A stretch of DNA of 64,000 bases from Marinilabiliales bacterium (GCA_002869385.1 PKTB01000005.1:186001-250000), one strand, 5' to 3'. Shown: positions 29,315 to 39,190, counted from the stretch's first letter. Notes: generated by a model not told the origin, from the sequence alone. Numbers and translations are program-made.

Positions 29315-32300
29315 ATGAGAGATGTAAAAAACATATTTTCACTTATACTTGCTGTAATAATATCAACAAATATAATTTCTGCTCCAGACACAACTCTGAA
29401 TAGAAAAATTCCAAACCAGAGATTACTTGCAGGTTGTGAACCAGGTCAAACATCTACTGAATTAGCAGTAAATAATGTAAGGTTTGTTGTAAATACAGGG
29501 GGTGATATTTGGTGGGACCTTACAAATCCTATTTATGAAATACCGGCAGGAAGTGGTATTCATTCATTGTTTGCAGGCTCATTGTGGATCGGTGGCTTTG
29601 ATAGTTTTGGTCAAATACATATTGCTGCCATGCGATACAGAAATGAGGGTTCAGATTACTACCCCGGCCCACTGATTGCTGAGCCTGATAATGCAGCAAA
29701 CACTAGTCAGGAAGTTTGCCAGGAATACGATCAGCATTTTTATATCAACAGAGAAATGGTAAGAGAATTTATTTCATACAATCAATGTCTCGAAGATCCG
29801 GATTGTGATGTTAATTCAGAATTTCCTGCGTATATAATACCTGATATCATTTTAAACTGGCCTGCTCACGGACCAAGCGGTGGATATTCTCATTATTTAG
29901 CTCCTTTTTGGGATATGGATGGAGATGGTTACTATAATCCTTATAATGGAGATTTTCCATTTTACGAATTTGTCGATTTAGGATATACAGATGATCCGGA
30001 TTGTGTAAGACCTAGAGCAAGAATGTCAAAATTATACGGTGGACACACATTATGGTGGGTGTTTAATGATAATGGAAATACTCATGATGAAACTGGAGCA
30101 CAATCAATAGTACTTGAAATTCAGGCACAAGCATTTGCTTTCGAGGAAGATGAATCTGATATTAATAACATGAGCTTTTACAACTATCAGATTATTAATC
30201 GTTCTATGACAGAATATACTCAGGTTTATTTTGGAGTCTGGACAGATCCGGATCTAGGAAATCCAGAAGATGATTATATTGGATGCGATGTTTCCAGAGG
30301 ACTCGGTTATGCATATAATGCAGATGAATATGACGAAACAACAATAGAGCATACTGGCTATGGTTCTCAGCCTCCGGCAATAGGAATTGATTTTTTTGAA
30401 GGCCCATATAAAGATTCTGATGGTTGGGATAATCACACTAATTGGGATACTATCGGTGGTATACCTGTTCTTGATTGCGAACTGGCAGATGTAATGAACG
30501 GAAATATTAACGGTCTGAATTTTCAGGATGGTTACATCGATAATGAACGCCTTGGAATGAGTGTTTTTATGTATTATAATAATATAGGTGACGGTACTAT
30601 ATACACACAAGACCCTTCTGAAGTCTATCAATATTATAACTATCTCAGGGGGTACTGGCGCGACAACTCACCTCTATATTATGGTTGTACAGGACATCAA
30701 TCCTGCTATACGACAGACACTCTAACGCAAACAAGATTTGCTTTCCCTGGAAGTCCCACAACAGACCCATGTGGGTGGGGCCAAAACGGAATCCCACAGG
30801 ATGACTGGACTGAAGAGATGCTTGATTTTCCATCTGGAGATAGAAGATTTATTCAATCATCAGGTCCTTTTACATTATCTCCAGGAGCAGTCAATGAAGT
30901 TACTGTTGGAGCAGTATGGGCTCGAGCCACAAATGGTGGTTCATGGGCTTCAGTCGAAGCTCTTCAACATTCCGATGATATTGCCCAAAACCTTTTTAAT
31001 AAATGTTTTAGGGTAGTAAACGGTCCTGATGCGCCAGAATTATCAATCATTGAATCAGAAAACCAGCTAATATTCCATATCTACAATACTAGCAGCTCAA
31101 ATAACTACCTTGATCAATATACAGAAGAAGACCCAAGTCAAATTATTTCAAATACTTCAAATAATTCTATTTATGGATTCAATCCATATTATAACTTTCA
31201 AGGTTATCAGGTTTTTCAGCTGAAAAATGCAGGTGTAAATTTTGAAACCGAAAGATACGACACAAATAAAGTCAAACAGGTTTTTCAATGTGATATTGAA
31301 GATGATATAGATAAAATTATTAATTACAAATGGTCTGAGGAACATAATGACTTAATTCCAACTATAGAGGTCGTAGGAAATAATAAAGGAATTACCCACT
31401 CCTTTTCTCTCACAAAGGATGCCTTTTCTGAAGATAATTCGGAACTAGTAAATTTCAAAGAGTATTATTTTGTTGCAATAGCTTATGCATACAATGATGA
31501 AGATTTATTTAACAGTCAGAACCCTGACTCACATTATTATCAGAAAACCCCATATATCTACAGTCATCACAACATAGAAACACATATAGCAACACCACAT
31601 AATAATGCTCCCGAAAATGGAGGTACCGCCATTAATACCAGTTTTGGAACTAAAATCCCTGTTGAAATGACAGAAGGACATGGAAATTCCAACTTTATTA
31701 TTGATCTGGAAGATGAAACAATAGAAGAAATTCTGTCAGGCTGCCCTTGGAAAACTGATAATAGAAAATATAAAGCAGGCTTCTCTCCCATTGAAGTAAA
31801 AATAATTGACCCGTTGAATATAAAAAATGAATCATACTCATTACATTATATAGATGTAACAACAAACTCTACAGGAGAATTAGGTACAGATGAATCGTCA
31901 TTGTCTTCAAGTAACTTTATACCTTTTAGATATCTGATTATTAGTTCCAATGAAGATACTCTTTACAGTGACCTGAATGTACAATATGAGGATATGTCAG
32001 AACAATTATTTACTGAATGGGGATTCTCAATAACTTGTGCACAGAATAATTTCACCGGAAATAAGGATAGGAACTTTTATCAGAATGGTTTTCTTGATGC
32101 AGAAATTGTTTTTAAAGATCCAGAATGCATCTGGCTGAATTTTGTTAAGGATGATGATTCATTCTCATCATTTAACTGGATACGATCTGGAGTTTATGTA
32201 CATACTGGTACTGAGTGGGTATGCACAAATACTAATTTCGATGACATAGGTGATTATGATAGAAATGAATATATGGAAAACATCCTAGATGGAACATGGG

Positions 32301-33445
32301 CTCCATATAAATTAGTTAGCTCATATATTGATGGGCCGGCATTACACAATTCTCGAAATTCACAATTAATTACTAGATATTACCCAGTTTCTAGCGTAAA
32401 TCTTACAATTACTTCAGATACAACTAAATGGTCCAGATGCTGTGTTGTTGAAACTTGTGACAATAAGTGGAACCAAGATCCTGACTGCACAAATGAACTT
32501 TTATTTGAAGAATATCCAATTAATAATTAAAATAGCATTGGCGGAGCACATAAATTTGCTTTACGCCAAAGTTCTTCTGTTGATAAAGACGGAAAACCTG
32601 ATAGTTCTGGAACACATGGCATGGGTTGGTTTCCCGGTTATGCAATAGATATTAGAACAGGACGAAGACTTAATATAGTTTTTGGAGAAGACTCCTCAAA
32701 ACCTTAGCAAAATGGAAATGATATGATATGGAATCCTGCATCAGAAGAAGGAAGTGAAGACAATCCTCTATTAGGTGGGAAACACTTTGTTTATATTATG
32801 GGAGATAATCAAAACTACTATTATGAAAATCAAAACTCTCCCAATTATGATTCCTGTCAATGGATTTATAACTATCTTATTAAATACGAAAATACAGGCG
32901 TTGAAAATTTTTCTCTAAAGATAGCTTGGGAAACTGCTATGTGGTGTGCAATTCCTTTACAAAACCCCGAATTTGATTTTCTCGAATGTGATGTCACAAT
33001 TAAGCTTCGGGTTGCAACACCATATCAAAAAGGAATGTATGAATTTGAAGTTGAGGAACCAGAAAATGATAATTTACCGGTATTTAAATTCTCCACACAA
33101 GGATTGCAGACACAAACCTCACGAACAGATGTTTTAACAGAAGCATTGGATATAATAAATATTGTTCCAAACCCATATTACTGGGGAAATCATTACGGAA
33201 ATTACACTTATGATAATTATGCTAGAATAATTAATCTTCCAAAAATAAGTGAGATTTCTATTTACAATAGTTCTGGATATCTGGTGAAAAAAATCACTAA
33301 AAATGACTCCAATACGTATTACCAATGGGATCTTACCGACAAGAATGGGAATAAAATTCCTAATGGCATGTATATCATTCATATAGAAATCCCCGGAGTG
33401 GGTGAAAAAGTGTTGAAATGGTTTGGGAGTACTGACCAGGATTAA
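29315..33445 (+). pseudogene. Giant secreted protein, copy 3, with in-frame TAA and TAG stops
   Basis: The frame is 1376 residues, colinear with copies 1 and 2, with TAA at 32528-32530 and TAG at 32705-32707. N-terminus GCEPGQTSTELAVNNVR, acidic loop FWDMDGDGYYNP, sorting domain IVPNPYYWGNHYGN to GVGEKVLKWFG. At the TAA both other copies have Tyr (IENYLSIG); at the TAG they have Ser (LASENGQDM, MASENGQDM). A TAC-to-TAA change would explain the first; the second is ambiguous because the local sequence differs (SSKP-stop-QNGND). The last 100 residues are nearly identical to those of copy 2. No terminator was seen after the gene. Confidence 0.85.
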
Positions 33446-33460
33446 TCCAAAAATAAACAA

Positions 33461-33493
33461 TTTTCCAATTTTTCAGGAAATTATGTAACTTGC
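33461..33493 (+). promoter_or_regulatory. Promoter of the histidine kinase gene
   Basis: TTTT at 33461-33464 and TAACTTGC at 33486-33493, 21 bases apart, 19 bases before the kinase start. The -7 box is near consensus. Confidence 0.5.
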
Positions 33494-33512
33494 AGGCATA
33501 AGATTTATCTGC

Positions 33513-35288
33513 ATGTTTAAGAAGTTAAATAATATCTCAATTTCCTATAAGCTTTCAGGAATTATAACATTACTAATTATAATTTCAATGCTTTTTGTAG
33601 GAATATTTACTTACACTACAAATAAGGAAGCTATTATTTCGCGTACATACGAACAGCTAACATCTGTTAGATTTGAAAAAACTCAACGATTAGTAAATTT
33701 CTTAAATACAAAAGTTCTCGAGATTGGTCAGTTTGCTAACACATCCGATGCAGTAAGTATTTTCGACTGTGTTATTAATAATGATACCGCTACTCCAAAA
33801 TCAATTAAGATTGATGAGTTTAATCGATTTATTGGAGATTATCTTCGTATGCAAGGGCAGGTAAACAGATTTTTAATTTATTCTGATTCAGGAATTTATT
33901 CAATAAACCCTTCACAAACAACTGATAGTTTCGATGTCTTACAACTACCAGAACTAAAACGATTTATTGATAACAATGCAAATAAAACAGAAACAATTAT
34001 TTCTGACTTGATGATAAATGATAAAGACGAAATTGTTTTTTTCATTTTTACCGAGCTTAAATGCGAGAAAAATGGTATTTACATTGGTTTTGAAATCCCT
34101 TCTCATCAGATAAATAATATAATGCTGGAAGATAATCCATATAATGGACTTGGTGCAAGTGGAGAGGTTTATCTTGTTGGTGATGATCGTTTGATGCGAA
34201 GTCAGTCAAGATTTGTAGACAATTCTGCGCTAAAAATTAAAGTCCCAAATCCAATATTCGACAATCCAAATCCTGAAAAATCAGGAACAAATATGGTACT
34301 CGATTATCGAGATGTAAAAGTGCTAAGTTCTTATGGTATTATTGATTGGGGTAGTACCCAATGGTTAATATTCGCAGAAATTGATTATAAAGAAGCTCTA
34401 ATCCCGGTTGATGCTTTTAGAGATAGCATGATATTTTTGGGATTATTAGGAACTCTAATGTTTACGGCTGTTGTAATGATATTAATTTTCACAATTACAA
34501 AACCTGTTGCAAAACTTAAAAAAGCTGCAGATGAAATTGCTGAAGGAAATTACAATGTGCAAGTTCATGTGAAAAATAATGACGAAATAGGTCAGCTTTC
34601 CCATACTTTTAATCAGATGTCACAAAAGATAGATGAGCAGAAAAAGAAGCTCGATTACGACAGAATGAATCGCGTTCAGGAAATGATTGACTGGCAGGAA
34701 AATGAGCGCCAAAGACTATCCCGCGAATTACATGATGGTATAGGACAGTTGTTGCTTAGCGTAAAAATGCGACTTGGCAGAATTAAAGGTAAAACAAATA
34801 ATGATGATGGAATAATTGAAGATACGCAAAACATTTTGCAGCAAACTGTTAAAGATGTAAGAGATATCTCAAACAATTTGATGCCTTCAGTATTAAAAGA
34901 ATTTGGACTAATAAAAGGAGTTGAAAACCTTAGTAATGATGTTTCCCTAAATTACAATATAGACATTGAATTTGAAACAAATATTGATAAAATTGATAAC
35001 CTGAAAGTTTCAACATATTTGTATCGAATAATTCAAGAAGCCCTAACAAATACAATTAAACACGCAAATGCTAACAAGATTGATATTAAACTAATAGAAC
35101 AGAATGATGTTATTAAGCTCGAAATAAAAGATAACGGAAAAGGCTTTATAACTGAAGCAATGGTAAAATCACATTCTAATGGTTTAAGAAATATTCGTGA
35201 ACGTTCAAAATTGCTTAATGGTACTTGTAAGATTAGTTCAAATATAGATCAAGGAACAGAAATATTTGTAGAAATCCCTAAACAGTAA
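33513..35288 (+). CDS. Sensor histidine kinase, NarX/LuxR-type (HisKA_3)
   Basis: 591 residues. Membrane segment 1 at about residues 13-33, a periplasmic sensor domain of about 270 residues, membrane segment 2 at about 308-330, a HAMP linker (ITKPVAKLKKAADEIAEGNY, NDEIGQLSHTFNQM), then the dimerisation helix with the phospho-acceptor His407 in RQRLSRELHDGIGQLL, and a HATPase domain (HANANKIDIKL, DNGKGF, GLRNIRERSKLLNG). The EL-H-D-G motif is that of kinases paired with LuxR regulators, and such a regulator follows after three bases. The signal is unknown; the porin and amtB genes downstream make a nutrient cue possible (inference). Confidence 0.93.
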   Translation: MFKKLNNISISYKLSGIITLLIIISMLFVGIFTYTTNKEAIISRTYEQLTSVRFEKTQRLVNFLNTKVLEIGQFANTSDAVSIFDCVINNDTATPKSIKIDEFNRFIGDYLRMQGQVNRFLIYSDSGIYSINPSQTTDSFDVLQLPELKRFIDNNANKTETIISDLMINDKDEIVFFIFTELKCEKNGIYIGFEIPSHQINNIMLEDNPYNGLGASGEVYLVGDDRLMRSQSRFVDNSALKIKVPNPIFDNPNPEKSGTNMVLDYRDVKVLSSYGIIDWGSTQWLIFAEIDYKEALIPVDAFRDSMIFLGLLGTLMFTAVVMILIFTITKPVAKLKKAADEIAEGNYNVQVHVKNNDEIGQLSHTFNQMSQKIDEQKKKLDYDRMNRVQEMIDWQENERQRLSRELHDGIGQLLLSVKMRLGRIKGKTNNDDGIIEDTQNILQQTVKDVRDISNNLMPSVLKEFGLIKGVENLSNDVSLNYNIDIEFETNIDKIDNLKVSTYLYRIIQEALTNTIKHANANKIDIKLIEQNDVIKLEIKDNGKGFITEAMVKSHSNGLRNIRERSKLLNGTCKISSNIDQGTEIFVEIPKQ

Positions 35289-35291
35289 AAT

Positions 35292-35942
35292 ATGGATAAG
35301 ATTTGTATAGTTCTCGTAGACGATCATAAAATGTTCCGTGAAGGAATTAAATCTGTACTCTCAGAAGACAAAAACATTAATGTATGTGGAGAAGCAGGGA
35401 CCTATGATGAAGCAATAAACACAATCTCAAATAAAAATCCTGATATTGTACTTACGGATATTACTTTACCTGGAAAATCAGGAATAGAACTTTGCAAAAC
35501 CATATCCGAGAAGTTTCCGGATGTAAAAATTCTAATGCTCTCTATGCATCAAAGCGAGGAGTTTGTCATGAACTCAATCAAAAATGGAGCATCAGGATAT
35601 TTACCAAAAGAAACAGGCCACGAAGAATTACTTTTTGCAATTAAGAAAATTCATCAAGGTGAAATTTATTTCAATCACGATATTTCTCAGACAATAATTA
35701 AAGGATATCGTAAAACAGAAAGCGAAGAAGAGCCTGACCCAAGACAAATTTTATCTAAAAGAGAATTAGAAGTTTTAAAACTATATGCCGAGGGTTATAC
35801 AAATACCGAAATAGCAGAGAGTTTATTTATTTCAGTAAGGACTGTAGAATCTCATAAAACCCATATTTTGCAAAAACTAAATTTAAAATCACAGGTTGAT
35901 CTTATAAAAACTGCAATTAAACATCAAATTATAAAACTATAA
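35292..35942 (+). CDS. LuxR/NarL-family response regulator
   Basis: 216 residues. Receiver domain with acidic pocket VLVDDHKMFREG, phospho-acceptor Asp56 in VLTDITLPGKSG and the conserved Lys in GYLPKETGHEE; then a C-terminal LuxR helix-turn-helix (LSKRELEVLKLYAEGYTNTE, SVRTVESHKTHILQKL). It is the partner of the kinase immediately upstream. Binding sites cannot be read directly, but two inverted repeats lie in the following intergenic gap. Confidence 0.95.
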   Translation: MDKICIVLVDDHKMFREGIKSVLSEDKNINVCGEAGTYDEAINTISNKNPDIVLTDITLPGKSGIELCKTISEKFPDVKILMLSMHQSEEFVMNSIKNGASGYLPKETGHEELLFAIKKIHQGEIYFNHDISQTIIKGYRKTESEEEPDPRQILSKRELEVLKLYAEGYTNTEIAESLFISVRTVESHKTHILQKLNLKSQVDLIKTAIKHQIIKL

Positions 35943-35943
35943 C

Positions 35944-36008
35944 TTTACGTGAAACACGTAAAATAAATCCGAAAATCTCATAATTCAATTCAGAGTATCC
36001 CGAATTGA
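35944..36008. promoter_or_regulatory. Two inverted repeats between the response regulator and the porin gene
   Basis: TTTACGTG-AAA-CACGTAAA at 35944-35962 is a perfect 8-base inverted repeat directly after the regulator stop. TCAATTC at 35985-35991 and GAATTGA at 36002-36008 form a second one with a ten-base spacer. The first could be a weak terminator without a T run or an operator; the second looks like a dimeric protein-binding site. Confidence 0.5.
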
Positions 36009-36059
36009 CTGACTTTACTTGTATTGCCATATTTGTTATGCAATTTAAAAGTTATTATT

Positions 36060-36815
36060 ATGAAAAAAATCGGATTATTTTACATCACTATTTTGTTTTT
36101 AGTGATTGGTTTCAGCGCTAACGTAATGGCTCAAGACGAATCCCCTGTTAGTGCAGGTGTTGACATCTACAGCCGTTATGTTTGGCGTGGAACTGATTTT
36201 GGTTCCTCACCAAGCATTCAGCCTTGTTTAGAATTCTCAAAAGGTGGTTTTACAATTGGTACATGGGGTGCTTATACTACTAACATTAATGCGCCTGCAC
36301 AAGAAGCTGACATTTATTTGGGATACACCTTTATAAATGACATGTTTAGCATTACATTTACTGACTACTTTTTCCCAACAGATGGTGCAGAAAACGATTA
36401 CTTTGTCTATGATGACAATACTGCTCATTTATTCGAAGGTTCATTATCTTTTAACGGGACAGACGACCTTCCTATTGGATTCTTAGTTGGTACACTAATT
36501 TATGGGGCAGATTATGATGTAAATGGCGACAATAGATATTCTACTTATTGTGAGTTATCATACTCACCAGAAATTAAGGGCATGCCTGTTTCTGTATTTA
36601 TGGGTGTAAACCTCACTCCTGCCTCAGATGATGATTTGAACTTTTTAGTTCCTGTTAATGGATTCTACGGAGATGATTTAGGTGTTTGTAATTTTGGATT
36701 TTCTGCTGAGAAAACTCTTAATATAACTGAAACATTTGAAGTCCCTCTTAACGTGAGTTTAATTACAAACCCAATGAAAGGTAACATTTTTCTTGTAGCT
36801 GGATTTTCTTTCTAA
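36060..36815 (+). CDS. TorF-like outer-membrane protein of unknown function
   Basis: 251 residues from the ATG at 36060, which starts the signal peptide (MKKIGLFYITILFLVIGFSA, cleaved near AQDES); an upstream ATG at 36024 is less likely. The mature part begins VSAGVDIYSRYVWRGTDFGS, a hallmark of the TorF/Gcw_chp porin-like family, and continues as amphipathic strands with a C-terminal FLVAGFSF. It lies 42 bases before amtB, a recurrent neighbour for this family, so it may provide outer-membrane passage for ammonium or another nitrogen source; that is inference. Confidence 0.8.
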   Translation: MKKIGLFYITILFLVIGFSANVMAQDESPVSAGVDIYSRYVWRGTDFGSSPSIQPCLEFSKGGFTIGTWGAYTTNINAPAQEADIYLGYTFINDMFSITFTDYFFPTDGAENDYFVYDDNTAHLFEGSLSFNGTDDLPIGFLVGTLIYGADYDVNGDNRYSTYCELSYSPEIKGMPVSVFMGVNLTPASDDDLNFLVPVNGFYGDDLGVCNFGFSAEKTLNITETFEVPLNVSLITNPMKGNIFLVAGFSF

Positions 36816-36857
36816 GCTATAGCAATAAACCAAATATTAATTTTAATACACACTATT

Positions 36858-38093
36858 ATGATTTTTAATGCAATTTTTGATTCCGGAACAACGGCTTTTA
36901 TGATTTTGTCAACAAGCCTTGTTATGTTAATGACTCCCGGTCTTGCTTTCTTTTATGGTGGTTTAGCCGGTAAAAGAAACATTCTCGGTATTATGATGCA
37001 AACTTTTGTATCTCTTGGTATCACAACTATAATGTGGATTACTTTTGGGTATTCTTTATGTTTCAGTGGTGGAGAAGGTGGTATAATTGGTAACTTTGAT
37101 CTGGCATTTTTAAACAATGTTGGATTTGACCAGGCATTTGATATCGAAGGAGGTAAGAATTATCCTACATTTATTTTTGTAGCATATCAGATGATGTTTG
37201 CAATTATTACTCCTGCACTAATTACAGGAGCATTTGTAAATCGTATTACATTTAAATCTTATCTTATTTTCCTAGTTGCATGGCAAGTTTTTGTTTATTA
37301 TCCATTCGTACATATGATCTGGGGTTGTGGTTTACTTGCTCAATGGGGCGTTCTTGACTTTGCCGGTGGTATTGTTGTACACGCTACCGCTGGGTTTGCT
37401 GCTCTTGCATCTGTTATCTATGTTGGTAAGCGTCGTGATACGGCATCTCCACCGAACTCAATTCCATTGGTAGCTATTGGTACCGGTCTTCTTTGGTTTG
37501 GTTGGTATGGATTTAACGCAGGATCTGAGTTAGCCGTTGACGAAATTACAACCCTTGCTTTCTTAAATACTGACGTTGCTGCTTCATTTGCAGCTATTAC
37601 ATGGCTAATTGTTGAATGGGTAAGAGAAGGAAAACCAAAATTTGTCGGTTTACTAACAGGTGCTGTTGCAGGTCTTGCAACAATTACTCCTGCTGCCGGC
37701 TTTGTTCCATTATGGGCTGCAATGGTAATTGGTATTGCTGCAGGTTTAGTTTGTTATTTAGCTGTACAACTTAAAAACAGACTTGGTTGGGATGATGCTC
37801 TTGACGTTTGGGGAGTCCACGGAATGGGTGGAGTTTTAGGAACCATTCTTCTAGGTGTTTTTGCCGTACAAGCAGTTGGTGGTCAAGCAGGTTTAATTGA
37901 CGGGGATGCTACATTCTTTGGCAAACAAGTTGTCGCCGTAGTAATAGCAGCAATTTATGCTTTTGTCTTTACTTATTTGATGCTATTCGTAATTAACTTT
38001 ATTACTAAAGTTAAAGTTAGCGAACAAGATGAAGACCTTGGTCTTGACGAATCACTTCATGGCGAAAAAGCCTACGATGATGGTGCACTATAG
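36858..38093 (+). CDS. amtB: Ammonium transporter
   Basis: 411 residues with eleven predicted membrane helices. Family features: MTPGLAFFYGGLAGKRNILG near the start, the conserved Asp/Gly region VVHATAGFAALASVIYVGKR with one of the twin-His lumen residues, GTGLLWFGWYGFNAGSE, and the second His in VWGVHGMGGVLGTILLGV. It moves ammonium through a trimeric channel in the inner membrane. No glnK gene for the PII regulator is adjacent, which is unusual for the broader family. The C-terminal tail ends in acidic residues. It ends in TAG, followed by a hairpin. Confidence 0.97.
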   Translation: MIFNAIFDSGTTAFMILSTSLVMLMTPGLAFFYGGLAGKRNILGIMMQTFVSLGITTIMWITFGYSLCFSGGEGGIIGNFDLAFLNNVGFDQAFDIEGGKNYPTFIFVAYQMMFAIITPALITGAFVNRITFKSYLIFLVAWQVFVYYPFVHMIWGCGLLAQWGVLDFAGGIVVHATAGFAALASVIYVGKRRDTASPPNSIPLVAIGTGLLWFGWYGFNAGSELAVDEITTLAFLNTDVAASFAAITWLIVEWVREGKPKFVGLLTGAVAGLATITPAAGFVPLWAAMVIGIAAGLVCYLAVQLKNRLGWDDALDVWGVHGMGGVLGTILLGVFAVQAVGGQAGLIDGDATFFGKQVVAVVIAAIYAFVFTYLMLFVINFITKVKVSEQDEDLGLDESLHGEKAYDDGAL

Positions 38094-38122
38094 GCGTTAT
38101 AGTGTTTGATATTTGTTGAACA

Positions 38123-38152
38123 GAAAAGCCGCAATTGCGGCTTTTCTTGATT
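38123..38152 (+). terminator. Terminator of amtB
   Basis: GAAAAGCCGCAA and TTGCGGCTTTTC form a perfect 24-base palindrome (38123-38146), followed by a short T-containing tract. Confidence 0.75.
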
Positions 38153-38193
38153 AATATCATACTTTTTAACAAATATTTTATGCCATTTTTACT

Positions 38194-38220
38194 TTTGTAT
38201 TAATTTTATTATTAATTTTG
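38194..38220 (+). promoter_or_regulatory. Promoter of greA
   Basis: TAATTTTG at 38213-38220 followed by TGC matches the -7 box. TTTG at 38194-38197 is 15 bases away, shorter than usual. Transcription would start at about 38225, right before the leader hairpin. Confidence 0.5.
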
Positions 38221-38227
38221 TGCTGTA

Positions 38228-38262
38228 GAAATCTCCGACAAGGAGGTTTCTTTTTATTTATA
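38228..38262 (+). promoter_or_regulatory. Leader hairpin with T run before greA, terminator- or attenuator-like
   Basis: GAAATCTCC and GGAGGTTTC pair (one G-U) around GACAA and are followed by TTTTTATTT. It lies 30-60 bases upstream of the greA start and right after the predicted transcription start. This is the arrangement of an early attenuator or a short leader RNA. Some bacteria have a terminator in the greA leader (GraL in E. coli); a similar device here is inference. Confidence 0.6.
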
Positions 38263-38290
38263 TCAGTTGTAAACTAAACAACAAAGAACT

Positions 38291-38764
38291 ATGTCAGAAA
38301 TATCATATTTAACTCAAGAGGGTCTTGATAAGTTAAAAGGCGAACTAAATCAATTAGTTAACGTCGAAAGACCTGGAATATCTAAACAAATTGCTGAAGC
38401 AAGAGATAAAGGTGACTTATCAGAAAATGCAGAATACGATGCTGCTAAAGAAGCACAAGGTTTATTGGAACTTAGAATAAGTAAATTACAAGATACTATT
38501 CGTAATGCCAGAGTTATAGACCCAACACAGATAGATACTGAAACTGTACAAATATTAAATGTTGTAAAACTTAAGAATCTTAAGACAAACAGCGAAATGC
38601 AATACACAATTGTTTCAGAATCAGAAGCAAACCTAAAAGAGAAAAAAATCTCTGTTAACACACCTATTGCACAAGGCTTACTCGGGAAAAAAGTTGGTGA
38701 TGTAGTAGAGATACAAGTTCCCAACGGAATTGTTTCATTTGAAATCGTAGATATTTCTATCTAA
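38291..38764 (+). CDS. greA: Transcript cleavage factor GreA
   Basis: 157 residues, the normal length. An N-terminal coiled-coil hairpin enters the RNA polymerase secondary channel; its tip acidic pair is visible in KGDLSENAEYDAAKEAQGL. The C-terminal FKBP-like domain ends in SFEIVDISI. It rescues backtracked polymerase by stimulating RNA cleavage. The stop overlaps the ATG of the HIT gene (TAATG), so the two are coupled. Confidence 0.97.
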   Translation: MSEISYLTQEGLDKLKGELNQLVNVERPGISKQIAEARDKGDLSENAEYDAAKEAQGLLELRISKLQDTIRNARVIDPTQIDTETVQILNVVKLKNLKTNSEMQYTIVSESEANLKEKKISVNTPIAQGLLGKKVGDVVEIQVPNGIVSFEIVDISI

Positions 38765-39156
38765 TGGCTAGTATTTTTACAAAAATAATTAATGGCGAAA
38801 TCCCTTGCTACAAAATAGCCGAAGACGAAAATTTCATCTCATTTCTGGATATTAGTCCATTAAAAAAAGGGCATGCTTTGGTCGTTCCAAAAGTAGAAAT
38901 CGACTATATCTTTAATAATAGTGACGAAACCTTATCAAAACTTATGGTTTTTGCAAAAAAAGTCGCTTTAGCGATTGAAAAGGAAGTCGAATGCAAAAGA
39001 ATAGGATTAGTTGTTGTTGGACTAGAAGTGCCACATACACATATGCACTTGGTTCCAATGGATCAGGAATCTGATCTGTCTTTTAAAAACCCAAGAGTTC
39101 AAATGAGCCAGGAGGAATTTTTGGACCTCGCAAATAGGATAAAAAAGAATCTATAA
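38764..39156 (+). CDS. HIT-family nucleotide-binding protein
   Basis: 130 residues. It begins ASIFTKIINGEIPCYKIAED, the standard HIT/HinT start, and carries the histidine triad HTHMHLVPM near residue 98. Family members hydrolyse AMP or related phosphoramidates and dinucleotide derivatives. The start overlaps the greA stop by one base, and the pair is closed by a bidirectional terminator. Confidence 0.95.
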   Translation: MASIFTKIINGEIPCYKIAEDENFISFLDISPLKKGHALVVPKVEIDYIFNNSDETLSKLMVFAKKVALAIEKEVECKRIGLVVVGLEVPHTHMHLVPMDQESDLSFKNPRVQMSQEEFLDLANRIKKNL

Positions 39157-39165
39157 ATAAAATTT

Positions 39166-39190
39166 AAGCCTGATTATTCAGGCTTTTTTA
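39166..39190. terminator. Bidirectional terminator between the HIT gene and ruvC
   Basis: AAGCCTGA-TTAT-TCAGGCTT at 39166-39185 is flanked by A-rich sequence on the left and T-rich on the right, so it serves both convergent units. Its end reaches the ruvC stop codon. Confidence 0.85.

Noticed and set aside
30254..30631. 125-codon antisense frame inside giant protein copy 3
   Set aside because: Ile-rich composition typical of reverse-strand AT-rich coding sequence; no start context or homologous motif.
38350..38724. Long antisense open frame inside greA
   Set aside because: It is a mirror of the coding pattern; low-complexity Ser/Leu-rich translation, no promoter, no family resemblance.
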